From the NCBI GenBank assembly GCA_016296505.1, contig JAEDJD010000004.1:1-64000 (forward strand): a stretch of 64,000 nucleotides of DNA. Reading direction: 5' to 3'. Made by a program: the position numbers and the translations under genes. The stretch's first letter is position 1. Every line of letters starts with the position of its first letter. Of the stretch, positions 1 through 9,148 are shown one piece after another. A model generated the notes under the pieces. The model searched no databases, was not told the DNA's origin, and saw only the letters and a program-made list of their open reading frames with translations. The stretch is from Oscillospiraceae bacterium. GTDB taxonomy: Bacteria > Bacillota > Clostridia > Oscillospirales > Ruminococcaceae.

Positions 1-712
1 GCGAATGACCGATGCCGCAGTAGGTATAAGAGGAAAGCAATTCCTCACCGAACAGACTCGCGCATACAGACGCAAGATTATCAGCGCCCTCGCCGGATTT
101 GGAAAGCAGTTTGCCGTCGAGATAATAATCTGCGCCGTCCGGTGTATAGACCGCAGCCAGATCATGCCAATCGGAATTCGGTGCCGCACTCAATGTAAAG
201 ATGGAGCGATGCTTTCCATCATCAGAGGTTTCGGTTGTACCGGCAAAAACGCTTGCACGGAATGCAGTCTTATCGTTCAAGTCGATTGAGATATCCGGCG
301 AATTGTAACCGTTTGTATTGCCAGCGCCAAACGGTACGCCAGAGAACTGAAAGATTCTGGAATAGCTTGCCGCAGATGCATCCAGTTTCATCCGCATTTT
401 GACTGTGAAGCCCTCCTTGCATCCCGATGAGAACATCTCCGGAAGCTGAAGCCAGCCAGAACCGAACGCGCCGCCGCCCAGTGAAAGCACATTCGATTTT
501 ACATCGGAATCATAAATGACAGCCGCGCCGCTTCCGCGAATAACGGCAGCATCATCGTTGCTGCCCGTACTGGCGACCCTAGCATTGTTAAATACCGTCG
601 CCGCATGGACAGTTTTCTCAGCATTCCAACTCAAATCAGCCGGCTGCGCCTGCGCCAATAGACTGAGTGCCAGCAGCACGCTGCCTATCCTTCTCCAATT
701 TCCCTTTTTCAC
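1..712 (-). CDS. Secreted LamG/concanavalin-like protein, 3' part outside window
   Basis: An open frame runs leftward from a GTG at 712 to the window edge without a stop, so about 237 residues are visible and the C-terminus is missing. A strong ribosome site (AGGAGG) lies 9 bases before the GTG. The first residues (VKKGNWRRIGSVLLALSLLA) form a signal peptide. The remainder reads like a LamG or concanavalin-type beta-sandwich: 'GFTVKMRMKLD', then 'DWHDLAAVYTPDGADYYLDGK' in part, the usual strand order of carbohydrate- or ligand-binding LamG folds. It is probably an extracellular carbohydrate-binding or glycoside hydrolase protein; the enzyme part, if any, lies outside the window. The next gene to the right (esterase) is on the same strand but is closed off by its own terminator. 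Fold assignment is by pattern only. Confidence 0.75.
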   Translation of the reverse strand, partial: MKKGNWRRIGSVLLALSLLAQAQPADLSWNAEKTVHAATVFNNARVASTGSNDDAAVIRGSGAAVIYDSDVKSNVLSLGGGAFGSGWLQLPEMFSSGCKEGFTVKMRMKLDASAASYSRIFQFSGVPFGAGNTNGYNSPDISIDLNDKTAFRASVFAGTTETSDDGKHRSIFTLSAAPNSDWHDLAAVYTPDGADYYLDGKLLSKSGEGADNLASVCASLFGEELLSSYTYCGIGHS

Positions 713-829
713 TGTTTCAATCCTCCTAAAAATAAAATCATTATATTTTTCAGCGAGCAGAATCGGAATCAGACCTATCTGTTCGGACAATCTGATATCT
801 TGACCAATCCAATACTGACTCTTTTTTAC

Positions 830-858
830 ATTATAATACATTTACACAAGAATTTCCA
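830..858 (-). promoter_or_regulatory. Probable sigma-A promoter of the LamG-like gene
   Basis: On the minus strand a TATAAT (835-830) is preceded by TGGAAA (858-853) at 17-bp spacing. The -10 is perfect and the -35 is weak. The resulting leader of about 110 bases contains no other recognised element. The rest of 713-928 shows nothing else clear. Confidence 0.45.
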
Positions 859-928
859 TGTAAAAAAGACAGAATACTTACAAAAAATGCGATACTTTAC
901 CGAACCGACTTGTATTGTTGTTGTTACA

Positions 929-972
929 TAAAAAAACAGCCATTCGCACAAGTTGTATGTGCGCATGGCTGT
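929..972 (-). terminator. Rho-independent terminator after the esterase gene
   Basis: A 15-bp nearly perfect stem (ACAGCCATGCGCACA paired with TGTGCGAATGGCTGT) is followed on the minus strand by a run of seven T. It lies 12 bases beyond the stop of the esterase lipoprotein. Confidence 0.9.
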
Positions 973-983
973 CCTGATATTGA

Positions 984-2006
984 TTACTGCTCGCGGAATA
1001 CCATCCGCAAATAATTATAAAGATGCGAAATCACACTTTTATATTCGTGACCGCTTTTTGTCATAATGTGAAATAGGTGCTGTGTTCCGTTTTCTGTCAG
1101 CATATCGTGATACTGATATGGATAATCCAAAACGGCGTCATCATGTTCCGCGGCGCTGATCAGCAGTAAATACGGTTTGTTATCGTCAAAGCGAAACTGT
1201 TCGGGCTGAAGCGTAAACGGCGGATTGCCGACATTCCGCACGACGCCAGACGCAGGACAAACTGCGCCGATATAACCAAAAATCTCCGGATGCGAAAAGC
1301 CAATATACAGCGATTCCCGTCCGCCTGCCGATGTTCCGGTGAGCGCTGTATGCGCTCTATCTGTATCAACGGAGAACGTACTGTTGATAAACGGACGAAG
1401 ATCCTTTGTCATGTCATTGATAAAATTATCAAAATTACGCCAATTTTTCACATCAAGGCCAGTGCATTTCGGCATATCCTTGCTGCAATAAATATAAGGC
1501 GTTACAACAATCATCTCCTCAGCCTCACCGTCTGCAATCAGATTTGTCAGCATGACCGAGATACCCAGCTGATCACTTGCAAGCCAATCTTCATTGTCAT
1601 TCGAACCATGCAGAATATACAGAACCGGATAGGTTTTATCTTCGGAATAATCGGTGGGCAGCAGAACATTTACGCCTGTTTTCCGTCCTGCGGTATGTGA
1701 ATAATAATAATACTTTTCAAATTTTGGATAAACCAAGTCCTCTCTTTTAGAAAGGATTTCTTTCGGCTGAACCTCGACCAGATCCGCTTCACATTGTTCC
1801 ATGTAATACTGTTCCGGCGATGTTGTAGTTGTAACAGCAGTTGCAGCGGCTGCCGGCGTCGTGAATGTCGCCGTTGTCGTCATTATGGTTTCCGATACAG
1901 TTTCCGCGACAGAATCCGCTGTCTGACTGCTGCATCCCCACAGCAAGCATCCCATTAGCAAGATCGCCGGTATCGACTGCGTGATCGCAAAATCGGGCTT
2001 TCTCAT
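984..2006 (-). CDS. Esterase lipoprotein, CE1/esterase D-like alpha/beta hydrolase
   Basis: A 340-residue lipoprotein. The N-terminus has a short hydrophobic segment ending in a lipobox (LLWGC), predicting lipidation at Cys25 and anchoring outside the membrane. Residues 30-65 are a Thr/Ala-rich linker. The catalytic domain (about 95-340) has 'YILHGSNDNEDW', the nucleophile elbow GTSAGG with Ser226, acidic residues around 289-290 and 'SGHEYK' with the likely catalytic His320. This is the pattern of the putative esterase family (PF00756) that includes feruloyl and acetylxylan esterases of carbohydrate esterase family 1. The likely role is removing acyl side groups from plant polysaccharide or its fragments at the cell surface; the substrate cannot be read from the sequence. 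The gene has its own promoter and terminator. Confidence 0.85.
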   Translation of the reverse strand: MRKPDFAITQSIPAILLMGCLLWGCSSQTADSVAETVSETIMTTTATFTTPAAAATAVTTTTSPEQYYMEQCEADLVEVQPKEILSKREDLVYPKFEKYYYYSHTAGRKTGVNVLLPTDYSEDKTYPVLYILHGSNDNEDWLASDQLGISVMLTNLIADGEAEEMIVVTPYIYCSKDMPKCTGLDVKNWRNFDNFINDMTKDLRPFINSTFSVDTDRAHTALTGTSAGGRESLYIGFSHPEIFGYIGAVCPASGVVRNVGNPPFTLQPEQFRFDDNKPYLLLISAAEHDDAVLDYPYQYHDMLTENGTQHLFHIMTKSGHEYKSVISHLYNYLRMVFREQ

Positions 2007-2020
2007 ACGCTCATCCCCTA

Positions 2021-2039
2021 CAACAAATCATATTTGTTG
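2021..2039. repeat. 8-bp perfect inverted repeat in the esterase leader
   Basis: CAACAAAT and ATTTGTTG face each other across 3 bases, just downstream of the esterase -10 box and upstream of its ribosome site. The position suits an operator or a 5' RNA hairpin; no regulator is identified. Confidence 0.5.
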
Positions 2040-2041
2040 AT

Positions 2042-2070
2042 ATTATACCACATTACAATTAAATTATCAA
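2042..2070 (-). promoter_or_regulatory. Sigma-A promoter of the esterase gene
   Basis: Minus-strand TTGATA (2070-2065), 17-bp spacer, TATAAT (2047-2042) with an extended -10 TGG just before it. Confidence 0.8.
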
Positions 2071-2227
2071 GCAATCTGCAATCGCAATACATACAGATAT
2101 GACATTTCTGCCAGCTGTCTGATGCAATAAATACAGCACGGAATAATTATATTCATACACGTTATATTTTAAGATAATCTGAATGCTTAATTTTTTCATA
2201 AGATTGCCGAAAATATTGATTCTGTTA

Positions 2228-2256
2228 TTGACACAAAACGCCAAATGTGCTACAAT
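2228..2256 (+). promoter_or_regulatory. Sigma-A promoter of the adaptor/permease operon
   Basis: TTGACA (2228-2233), 17-bp spacer, TACAAT (2251-2256), about 55 bases before the adaptor start. Confidence 0.85.
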
Positions 2257-2311
2257 ATTGAAGCAAATTTCATTGCGACATTCTAATTATTTTGAAAGGA
2301 CATTAGTAATC

Positions 2312-3754
2312 ATGGCAAAAGAAAAAAGCAAAAAAAGTAAGAAAAAAATCGGATGTCTTATTATCGTTCTTGTCGTTCTGGCAATCATCGTCGGATTGAT
2401 CTCATTTTTGATCAGTCTCGCGTCCAAAAGCATTGCAATGGCAAACAACATCCCTTACGGCGAGGTCGCTGTCAAAGATCTCTCCGAATATGTCAATGTT
2501 TCAGGCAACGTATCCAGCAGCGACGCCTACAATGTAACTGCTGATGTGATGCAAAAGGTAACGGTACTCAATGTCAAGGTCGGCGACAGCGTCAAAAAAG
2601 GCGACGTTCTTTGCCAGCTTGATACAACTTCGCTTCAGGAGCAATATGATAAGCTCGTTGCCTCTGCCGGTAAAGCGCAGGACGCTGAAACCTATAAAAG
2701 CGGTATTCTTCAGCGAAATCTCGCGGAAGCAAGAAACAATAGAAACAATGCACTGAACAAAGCACAGGACGCAATCAATAATGCCATCTCTGCTCGTGAC
2801 GCTGCATATGACCGCTATAATCTTGCCGTCAATCAGTACAATGATCTGATTGCCCAGATCCCAACAGCAGATGAAGAAACAGCAGCACAGATGACCGAAC
2901 AGGCAGAGTCGCTCCAGAGCATGATGGATGAACTGTATCCGCGGCTGCCTGAATTCGACGCCGCGATCGAACAGGCACGCAATGCGTATTCCGATACGGA
3001 TGTAAGCACAAATCAGTTGGTTCAGTCGGCGCAAGACGCCATTGACGCAGAAAAATACACAACCGGTAACGACTCCATTGACGATGAGTTGAAGGATTTG
3101 CAGGAGCAGATCGACGCCTGTACCATTAAAGCACCGGCTGACGGCGTGATTACTGCGCTCAATGTCGCCGAGGGCAGCATTCCGATGAACAACAATCTCA
3201 TGATGATTGAGAACACAGAATCTCTTGTTATCCGCGGTAAAGTCAATGAAGCAGATATTCTCCGCATCAATGAGGGTATGCCCTGCGAGATCAAGACAAC
3301 AGCTACCGATGAAGCAATTATCCCCGGCAGCGTCAAGCGCATCGAGCGTATTCTTTCCTCCGGCATTGACGCGTCTGCAGGCGGCTATACCGTCGAAATC
3401 TCCATTGACGATCCGAAAAGTCAATTACTCATCGGTATGTCCGCAAACACGAAGATTGTTCTAAACAAGGTCGAAGATGTTCTCAGCGTCCCCTACGACG
3501 CTGTACGCGGCGGCGAAAATGAAGGTCACTTTGTCTTTGTCTGTGAGCCGGCTGAGCAGCAGGGCATGGTCAAAGTCGTCAAGAAAGATATCGAAATCGG
3601 CTTTGAAGGCGATTACTTCACCGAAATCACAAAGGGCGACCTCAAGGAAGGCGATACTGTCCTGATAGAATTCTACAGCGATACATTGACCATAGAGGAA
3701 GGCTCAGTCATCCCTGATCCGAAACTCATGAAGGATATAATGGGCGCCGCATAA
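2312..3754 (+). CDS. Periplasmic-adaptor-type (MacA/HlyD-like) efflux subunit
   Basis: A 480-residue protein. The ATG at 2312 was chosen over an upstream in-frame start because it has a ribosome site (GAAAGGA) and lies downstream of the promoter. A Lys-rich cytoplasmic start is followed by one membrane span (about 13-36). The first half of a biotinyl-lipoyl-like domain appears at VKVGDSVKKGDVL (88-100), then a long Ala/Gln/Asn-rich coiled-coil hairpin (about 105-268), then the second half with APADGVITAL (274-283), then beta-barrel and membrane-proximal domains. This is the order of MacA-type membrane fusion proteins, which work with MacB/FtsX-type ABC transporters to export peptides, lipids or toxins. 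The permease gene follows after 23 bases, but no ATPase gene is present. Confidence 0.88.
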   Translation: MAKEKSKKSKKKIGCLIIVLVVLAIIVGLISFLISLASKSIAMANNIPYGEVAVKDLSEYVNVSGNVSSSDAYNVTADVMQKVTVLNVKVGDSVKKGDVLCQLDTTSLQEQYDKLVASAGKAQDAETYKSGILQRNLAEARNNRNNALNKAQDAINNAISARDAAYDRYNLAVNQYNDLIAQIPTADEETAAQMTEQAESLQSMMDELYPRLPEFDAAIEQARNAYSDTDVSTNQLVQSAQDAIDAEKYTTGNDSIDDELKDLQEQIDACTIKAPADGVITALNVAEGSIPMNNNLMMIENTESLVIRGKVNEADILRINEGMPCEIKTTATDEAIIPGSVKRIERILSSGIDASAGGYTVEISIDDPKSQLLIGMSANTKIVLNKVEDVLSVPYDAVRGGENEGHFVFVCEPAEQQGMVKVVKKDIEIGFEGDYFTEITKGDLKEGDTVLIEFYSDTLTIEEGSVIPDPKLMKDIMGAA

Positions 3755-3777
3755 TCATAGAATCGGAGGTCAAAGGA

Positions 3778-5100
<1,323 letters not shown>

Positions 5101-5120
5101 TACAAGATATCATGTACAAC

Positions 5121-5159
5121 AATAACCCTTCGGTGCATCACCATGCCCGAAGGGTTATT
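5121..5159 (+). terminator. Stem-loop after the permease gene
   Basis: Perfect 13-bp stem AATAACCCTTCGG/CCGAAGGGTTATT with a 13-base loop. There is only a weak T stretch after it, so termination may be incomplete. Confidence 0.65.
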
Positions 5160-5204
5160 CTCATGTCCGATACAAAAATACATATTGAATATTTGAAAAA
5201 GATA

Positions 5205-5233
5205 TTGACATTCTATGCCTGCTCAGTTATAAT
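5205..5233 (+). promoter_or_regulatory. Consensus sigma-A promoter of the GH30-like gene
   Basis: TTGACA (5205-5210), 17-bp spacer, TATAAT (5228-5233): a perfect consensus match. Confidence 0.92.
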
Positions 5234-5296
5234 AAAAAATATATAGCAAAAGAAATAAGCTGTGCGTACATTTATCTGAGAAAGGTTGGATAGGAT

Positions 5297-7450
5297 ATGA
5301 AACTTTGGAAAAAGCGCGTCTCCGTAGCCATAGCAGTGTGCATTGCTATGTCTACACTCTCCCTCTGTCCGTTGTCTGCGCAAGCGGCGAAGACGATCGT
5401 AGTATCACCCGATGATACATACGCAATCAACAACGGCATATTTGAAGGCTGGGGGACTTCACTCTGTTGGTGGGCAAATCGCGTCGGCTATTCGGATTCT
5501 CTGGCACAGCAATGCGCCGATACCTTCTTCGGCGATGACGGTCTGCGTCTGAATATCGCCCGCTTCAATATCGGCGGCGGCGACGATCCCTCCCATAACC
5601 ATATCACACGAACGGACTCCAATATGCCCGGCTATACCGAATATAAAAACGGACAAGTTACTTACAACTGGAATGCAGACGCCAATCAGCGTAATGTACT
5701 CAAGCGCTGCATCGAGGCAGCCGGCGACGACATGATTGTGGAAATGTTCTCGAATTCGCCGCCCTACTGGATGTGCAAAAGCGGCTGCTCGACCGGTAAC
5801 AAAACTGCCGATCAGAATAACCTCAAGGATGACTGCTACGATGATTTTGCAGAATATCTCGCAGAGGTCTGCAAGCACTACAGAGATGAATGGGGCATTG
5901 ATATACAGTCTGTGGAAGCGATGAACGAACCATATACGAACTACTGGGGCGCGTACAGCGCAAAGCAGGAGGGCTGTCATTTCGATATCGGTAATTCAGA
6001 ATCTACCATTATTCTGGAATTACAAAAATCTATGGCAAAGCGCGGCATGGAGGATGTCATTATCTGTGGTACTGACGAAACTGCGATTGACGTACAGATT
6101 GACGCTTACAAGGCGCTTTCTGCCGACGCGAAAAAAGCAATCTCCCGTATCGACACGCATTCCTACTGGGGCAGCAAGCGTACAGAATTGAAAAATCTTG
6201 CACTTGCAGAAGGCAAGAATCTCTGGATGTCTGAGGTTGACGGCAATGGCGAAGCCGGTCAGAATGCCGGCGCAATGGCACCGGGACTCTGGCTCTCCGA
6301 ACGCATCACTGCTGACTGCAACGGTCTGAATGCGTCCGCATGGATTCTCTGGCAGGTCATTGACAAGCACGTATGTGCAGCAGGCTATCTTGGTAAAAAG
6401 GATTCCGGTATGGTTGATATGACCAAGGGCTTCTGGGGTACTGCGGTAGCGGATCACGATCAAAATAAAATTGTTCTTTCCAAGAAATATTATTGCTTCG
6501 GTCAGTATACTCGGTACATTCGTCCCGGTATGATTATGCTGAACTCGTCCGGCAATACTATGGCTGCCTATGACAAAGAAAAAGGTCAGCTTGTTCTGGT
6601 CGCATACAATTCGTCTGCAAGCGCAAGTGAACAGGTCTACGATCTATCGTCATTTGCTCAGGTCGGCTCAGAAGCGCAGACAATCCGTACCAGCAATTCT
6701 GAGGACTGGAAAGATGCCGGTGCGTCGAAACTCAACGGCAGTCAGCTTCCTGTTTCTCTCGCGCCGAATTCGGTTACTACATTCATTATCAATGATGTCA
6801 AGGGCAGCATCGAGCGTGAAAACAAAATTGATTTGACAGGTAAAACCATCACAGGTTCTGCGTCATGGCATGACGATACGGCTACATCCTGTGAAAAAGC
6901 GTTTGACGGCAATAAAGCGACGTTCTTTGACGGCGTCGGTGATGGTTATACGCAGATTGATCTCGGCGAGGTCTATGACTTTGAGGCGTTTGGCTACTGC
7001 CCTCGAAGCGGCTATGAAGCCAGAGCAATCGACGGTATGATTCAGGTTTCGGATGACGGTCAGACATGGAAAACTGCCTATACAATTGCCGGAGAACCCG
7101 GATATGGAATGCATTATGTTAAGCCGAGCGAGGCTGTTTCCGGCAGATATGTCCGCTATACAGTACCCTCTGGCGCACCGCAGAACGGCGTCAACAAGGA
7201 CGATGTCTACTGCTGCAACATCGCGGAAATCGAGCTTTACGGCGTACCGCATACATCTGAACCGATCAAGCTGAAGGGCGACATTGACGCAGACGGTAAG
7301 GTTGGCGTATCCGACGCTGTTACACTCGTGAAATACCTTCTGACGTCTGGCAGTGTGAATGATCCGGAAGCTGCTGATATGAACGAGGACGGCATATTGA
7401 ACAGCAGCGATCTTGCACTTCTCAAGCGTGAAATCCTAAAACAGTCATAA
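5297..7450 (+). CDS. Secreted GH30-family glycosidase with C-terminal dockerin
   Basis: A 717-residue multidomain enzyme. A signal peptide (about 1-31, ending AQA) precedes a GH30-type catalytic region (about 32-490) with 'GWGTSLCWWANRVG' and 'ARFNIGGGDD', which recall the endo-beta-1,6-galactanase-like branch (subfamily 5). The likely acid/base is Glu211 in MNEP and the nucleophile Glu313 in WMSEVDGNG. A discoidin or F5/8C-type module follows at about 515-650 ('KAFDGNKATFF', 'QIDLGEVYDF'), probably carbohydrate binding. The C-terminal dockerin (661-717) has two Ca-binding repeats, GDIDADGKVGVSDAV and ADMNEDGILNSSDLAL. The dockerin implies attachment to a cohesin on a scaffoldin or the cell wall. 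The likely substrate is arabinogalactan side chains, but this is inference from the subfamily. It is monocistronic, with its own promoter and terminator. Confidence 0.9.
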   Translation: MKLWKKRVSVAIAVCIAMSTLSLCPLSAQAAKTIVVSPDDTYAINNGIFEGWGTSLCWWANRVGYSDSLAQQCADTFFGDDGLRLNIARFNIGGGDDPSHNHITRTDSNMPGYTEYKNGQVTYNWNADANQRNVLKRCIEAAGDDMIVEMFSNSPPYWMCKSGCSTGNKTADQNNLKDDCYDDFAEYLAEVCKHYRDEWGIDIQSVEAMNEPYTNYWGAYSAKQEGCHFDIGNSESTIILELQKSMAKRGMEDVIICGTDETAIDVQIDAYKALSADAKKAISRIDTHSYWGSKRTELKNLALAEGKNLWMSEVDGNGEAGQNAGAMAPGLWLSERITADCNGLNASAWILWQVIDKHVCAAGYLGKKDSGMVDMTKGFWGTAVADHDQNKIVLSKKYYCFGQYTRYIRPGMIMLNSSGNTMAAYDKEKGQLVLVAYNSSASASEQVYDLSSFAQVGSEAQTIRTSNSEDWKDAGASKLNGSQLPVSLAPNSVTTFIINDVKGSIERENKIDLTGKTITGSASWHDDTATSCEKAFDGNKATFFDGVGDGYTQIDLGEVYDFEAFGYCPRSGYEARAIDGMIQVSDDGQTWKTAYTIAGEPGYGMHYVKPSEAVSGRYVRYTVPSGAPQNGVNKDDVYCCNIAEIELYGVPHTSEPIKLKGDIDADGKVGVSDAVTLVKYLLTSGSVNDPEAADMNEDGILNSSDLALLKREILKQS

Positions 7451-7472
7451 ATATGATTGCATAGAATATGGA

Positions 7473-7500
7473 AAGGCTGCGTAGAATCCTGCGCAGCCTT
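7473..7500 (+). terminator. Stem-loop after the GH30-like gene
   Basis: AAGGCTGCG pairs with CGCAGCCTT around a short loop, 22 bases after the stop. The T tract is poor. Confidence 0.6.
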
Positions 7501-7521
7501 CGCTTATCATTCCTTGCATAC

Positions 7522-7562
7522 ATAAAATACAACCCGAAAGACGTCTTGATCTTTCGGGTTGT
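7522..7562 (-). terminator. Terminator after the DUF6465-like gene
   Basis: Perfect 13-bp stem ACAACCCGAAAGA/TCTTTCGGGTTGT, followed on the minus strand by ATTTTATG. It may also stop rightward transcription from the GH30-like gene. Confidence 0.75.
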
Positions 7563-7591
7563 ATAAAAACATTTTCTATTATCGTAAACAA

Positions 7592-7927
7592 TCAAAATTC
7601 AACATCAACTTTAAAATCATCCCGACCTTCGCCGTTTACCGTATAATATGCCGCATTATCCTCGGGCTTTAGATATACAATAAACTCCTCAACGACCTTA
7701 CGCTTATGAACAGATTTGTACTTTTTCAACGCATCTGCAGCAACGGTACCAAGCGCATCAAGATCAAATTCCTTTCCGTCAATCTGAAGAATCGTTCTGA
7801 TAACCGGCTCTGTCTTCTTCACAGGAGCTTTCTGTTCTGCCGCAGTCTTTTTAACTGCCGGAGCTTTCTTGGGAGCAGTCTTTTTTTCTGCCGGAGCCTT
7901 CTTTACATCGGTTGTCTTATCAGCCAT
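7592..7927 (-). CDS. Small protein with Lys/Ala/Pro-rich tail and DUF6465-like domain
   Basis: A 111-residue protein. The ATG at 7927 is preferred over an in-frame GTG at 7936 because the ribosome site (GAGGAAAGGAAG) is correctly spaced only from 7927. Residues 1-43 are histone-H1-like, with repeated KKAPA/KKTA units, which would be disordered and strongly basic. Residues 45-111 ('TILQIDGKEFDLDALG', 'IVYLKPEDNAAYYTVNG') match my memory of the DUF6465 family, widespread in Clostridia and of unknown function. The basic tail could bind nucleic acid or the acidic envelope. It has its own promoter with a consensus -35 and -10. Confidence 0.75.
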   Translation of the reverse strand: MADKTTDVKKAPAEKKTAPKKAPAVKKTAAEQKAPVKKTEPVIRTILQIDGKEFDLDALGTVAADALKKYKSVHKRKVVEEFIVYLKPEDNAAYYTVNGEGRDDFKVDVEF

Positions 7928-7974
7928 TTCAAACACTTCCTTTCCTCATACGCAATCGGATTTTTGCCATTTGC

Positions 7975-8003
7975 ATTATAGCATAATATTTCCCTGTTGT
8001 CAA
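7975..8003 (-). promoter_or_regulatory. Sigma-A promoter of the DUF6465-like gene
   Basis: Minus-strand TTGACA (8003-7998), 17-bp spacer, TATAAT (7980-7975), preceded by an extended -10 TGC. Confidence 0.9.
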
Positions 8004-8080
8004 GCGAAAATACACAGATATTTTAAAATATTTCTATATCCGTTTCCTGATAATTATATCATAAATTTTTAATACAGCGA

Positions 8081-8109
8081 TTGAAATTACATTGTTTTCA
8101 TGATATAAT
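8081..8109 (+). promoter_or_regulatory. Sigma-A promoter of the YitT-family gene
   Basis: TTGAAA (8081-8086), 17-bp spacer, TATAAT (8104-8109). Confidence 0.8.
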
Positions 8110-8173
8110 ATTAACATCATATGCGTATAATATAAAACGGATTTTTATCCGGAAATCGAGAGGATGATCTCAA

Positions 8174-9034
8174 GTGAAAAAGACGCTCGGCAAACATATT
8201 CTGACTGCGATTGCAGTGACCGCAGCTGCATTCGTCATGGCGGTAAACAAAAACACGTTTATTGATACTGCCGGATTATATCCCGGCGGCGTTTCGGGAC
8301 TGACAATTCTGATTCAGCGATTGATGACCAATATCTTTCACTTTACGCCGCCGTTTTCAATCATCAATCTAATTTTAAACGTGTTTCCTGTTTATATTGG
8401 TTTTCGCTATATCGGAAAGAATGTGACGCTATATTCCTGCCTGATGGTTTTTTTCAACAGCGTTTTTACAGATCTGCTCCCCTCTCATATCATCACGGAA
8501 GATATTCTTCTCATCAGTATTTTCGGTGGAATCATTCAAGGCGCAGCGATTGCATTCTGCCTGAACGCCGGAGCGACATCCGGCGGAACAGACTTCATCT
8601 CTGTCTTTCTATCCGATCGGCGCGGCGTGGATTCATTCTCGATCGTCCTGATGTTCAATGCGGTCATACTTTGCATTGCCGGTATTCTGTTTGGTTGGGA
8701 CAAGGCGCTCTACTCTATTATTTTACAGTACACATCCACTGCGGTCATTCATGTATTGTATAAAAAATTCCAGCAGAGTACGCTGTTCATCGTGACGACC
8801 AAACCTGTCGCAATCTGCAATGCAATCTACAATACTGTGAAACATGGCGCGACAATTATCGAAGGCAAAGGTTCCTACGAGCATAGTGAAAAAAATGTCG
8901 TATACTCTGTGGTATCCGCAGCAGAATCGAAAAAAGTGATCCGTATCATTCGACAGGCTGATCCGGACGCATTTATAAATGAAATGAAGACGCAAAAGCT
9001 TTCCGGCAGATTCTATCAATCAAGGGAATCCTGA
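8174..9034 (+). CDS. YitT-family membrane protein
   Basis: A 286-residue protein starting at GTG 8174 with ribosome site GAGAGGAT. About five membrane spans fill residues 8-200, with the YitT-family pattern 'GGVSGLTILIQRL' and 'NAGATSGGTDFIS'. The C-terminal 80 residues (about 205-285, 'FIVTTKPVAICNAIYN', 'GKGSYEHSEKNVVYSVV') form the soluble DUF2179 domain that follows the membrane part in this family. The transported substrate of YitT proteins is not established. The gene stands alone between two promoters. Confidence 0.88.
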   Translation: MKKTLGKHILTAIAVTAAAFVMAVNKNTFIDTAGLYPGGVSGLTILIQRLMTNIFHFTPPFSIINLILNVFPVYIGFRYIGKNVTLYSCLMVFFNSVFTDLLPSHIITEDILLISIFGGIIQGAAIAFCLNAGATSGGTDFISVFLSDRRGVDSFSIVLMFNAVILCIAGILFGWDKALYSIILQYTSTAVIHVLYKKFQQSTLFIVTTKPVAICNAIYNTVKHGATIIEGKGSYEHSEKNVVYSVVSAAESKKVIRIIRQADPDAFINEMKTQKLSGRFYQSRES

Positions 9035-9070
9035 ATGATCAATAAAGAAACAGTCTTTTCTCGTTTTCTA

Positions 9071-9099
9071 TTGATTTTTTCGACATAATATGCTATAAT
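9071..9099 (+). promoter_or_regulatory. Sigma-A promoter of glgP
   Basis: TTGATT (9071-9076), 17-bp spacer, TATAAT (9094-9099), with an extended -10 TGC. Confidence 0.82.
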
Positions 9100-9148
9100 A
9101 TAATTGTATGATAGGAAATTGATTGTGTTCAAGGAGGAATTCACATCC

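Noticed and set aside
2501..3424. Long open frame on the minus strand opposite the adaptor gene
   Set aside because: Mirror frame; Cys-rich composition and no ribosome site.
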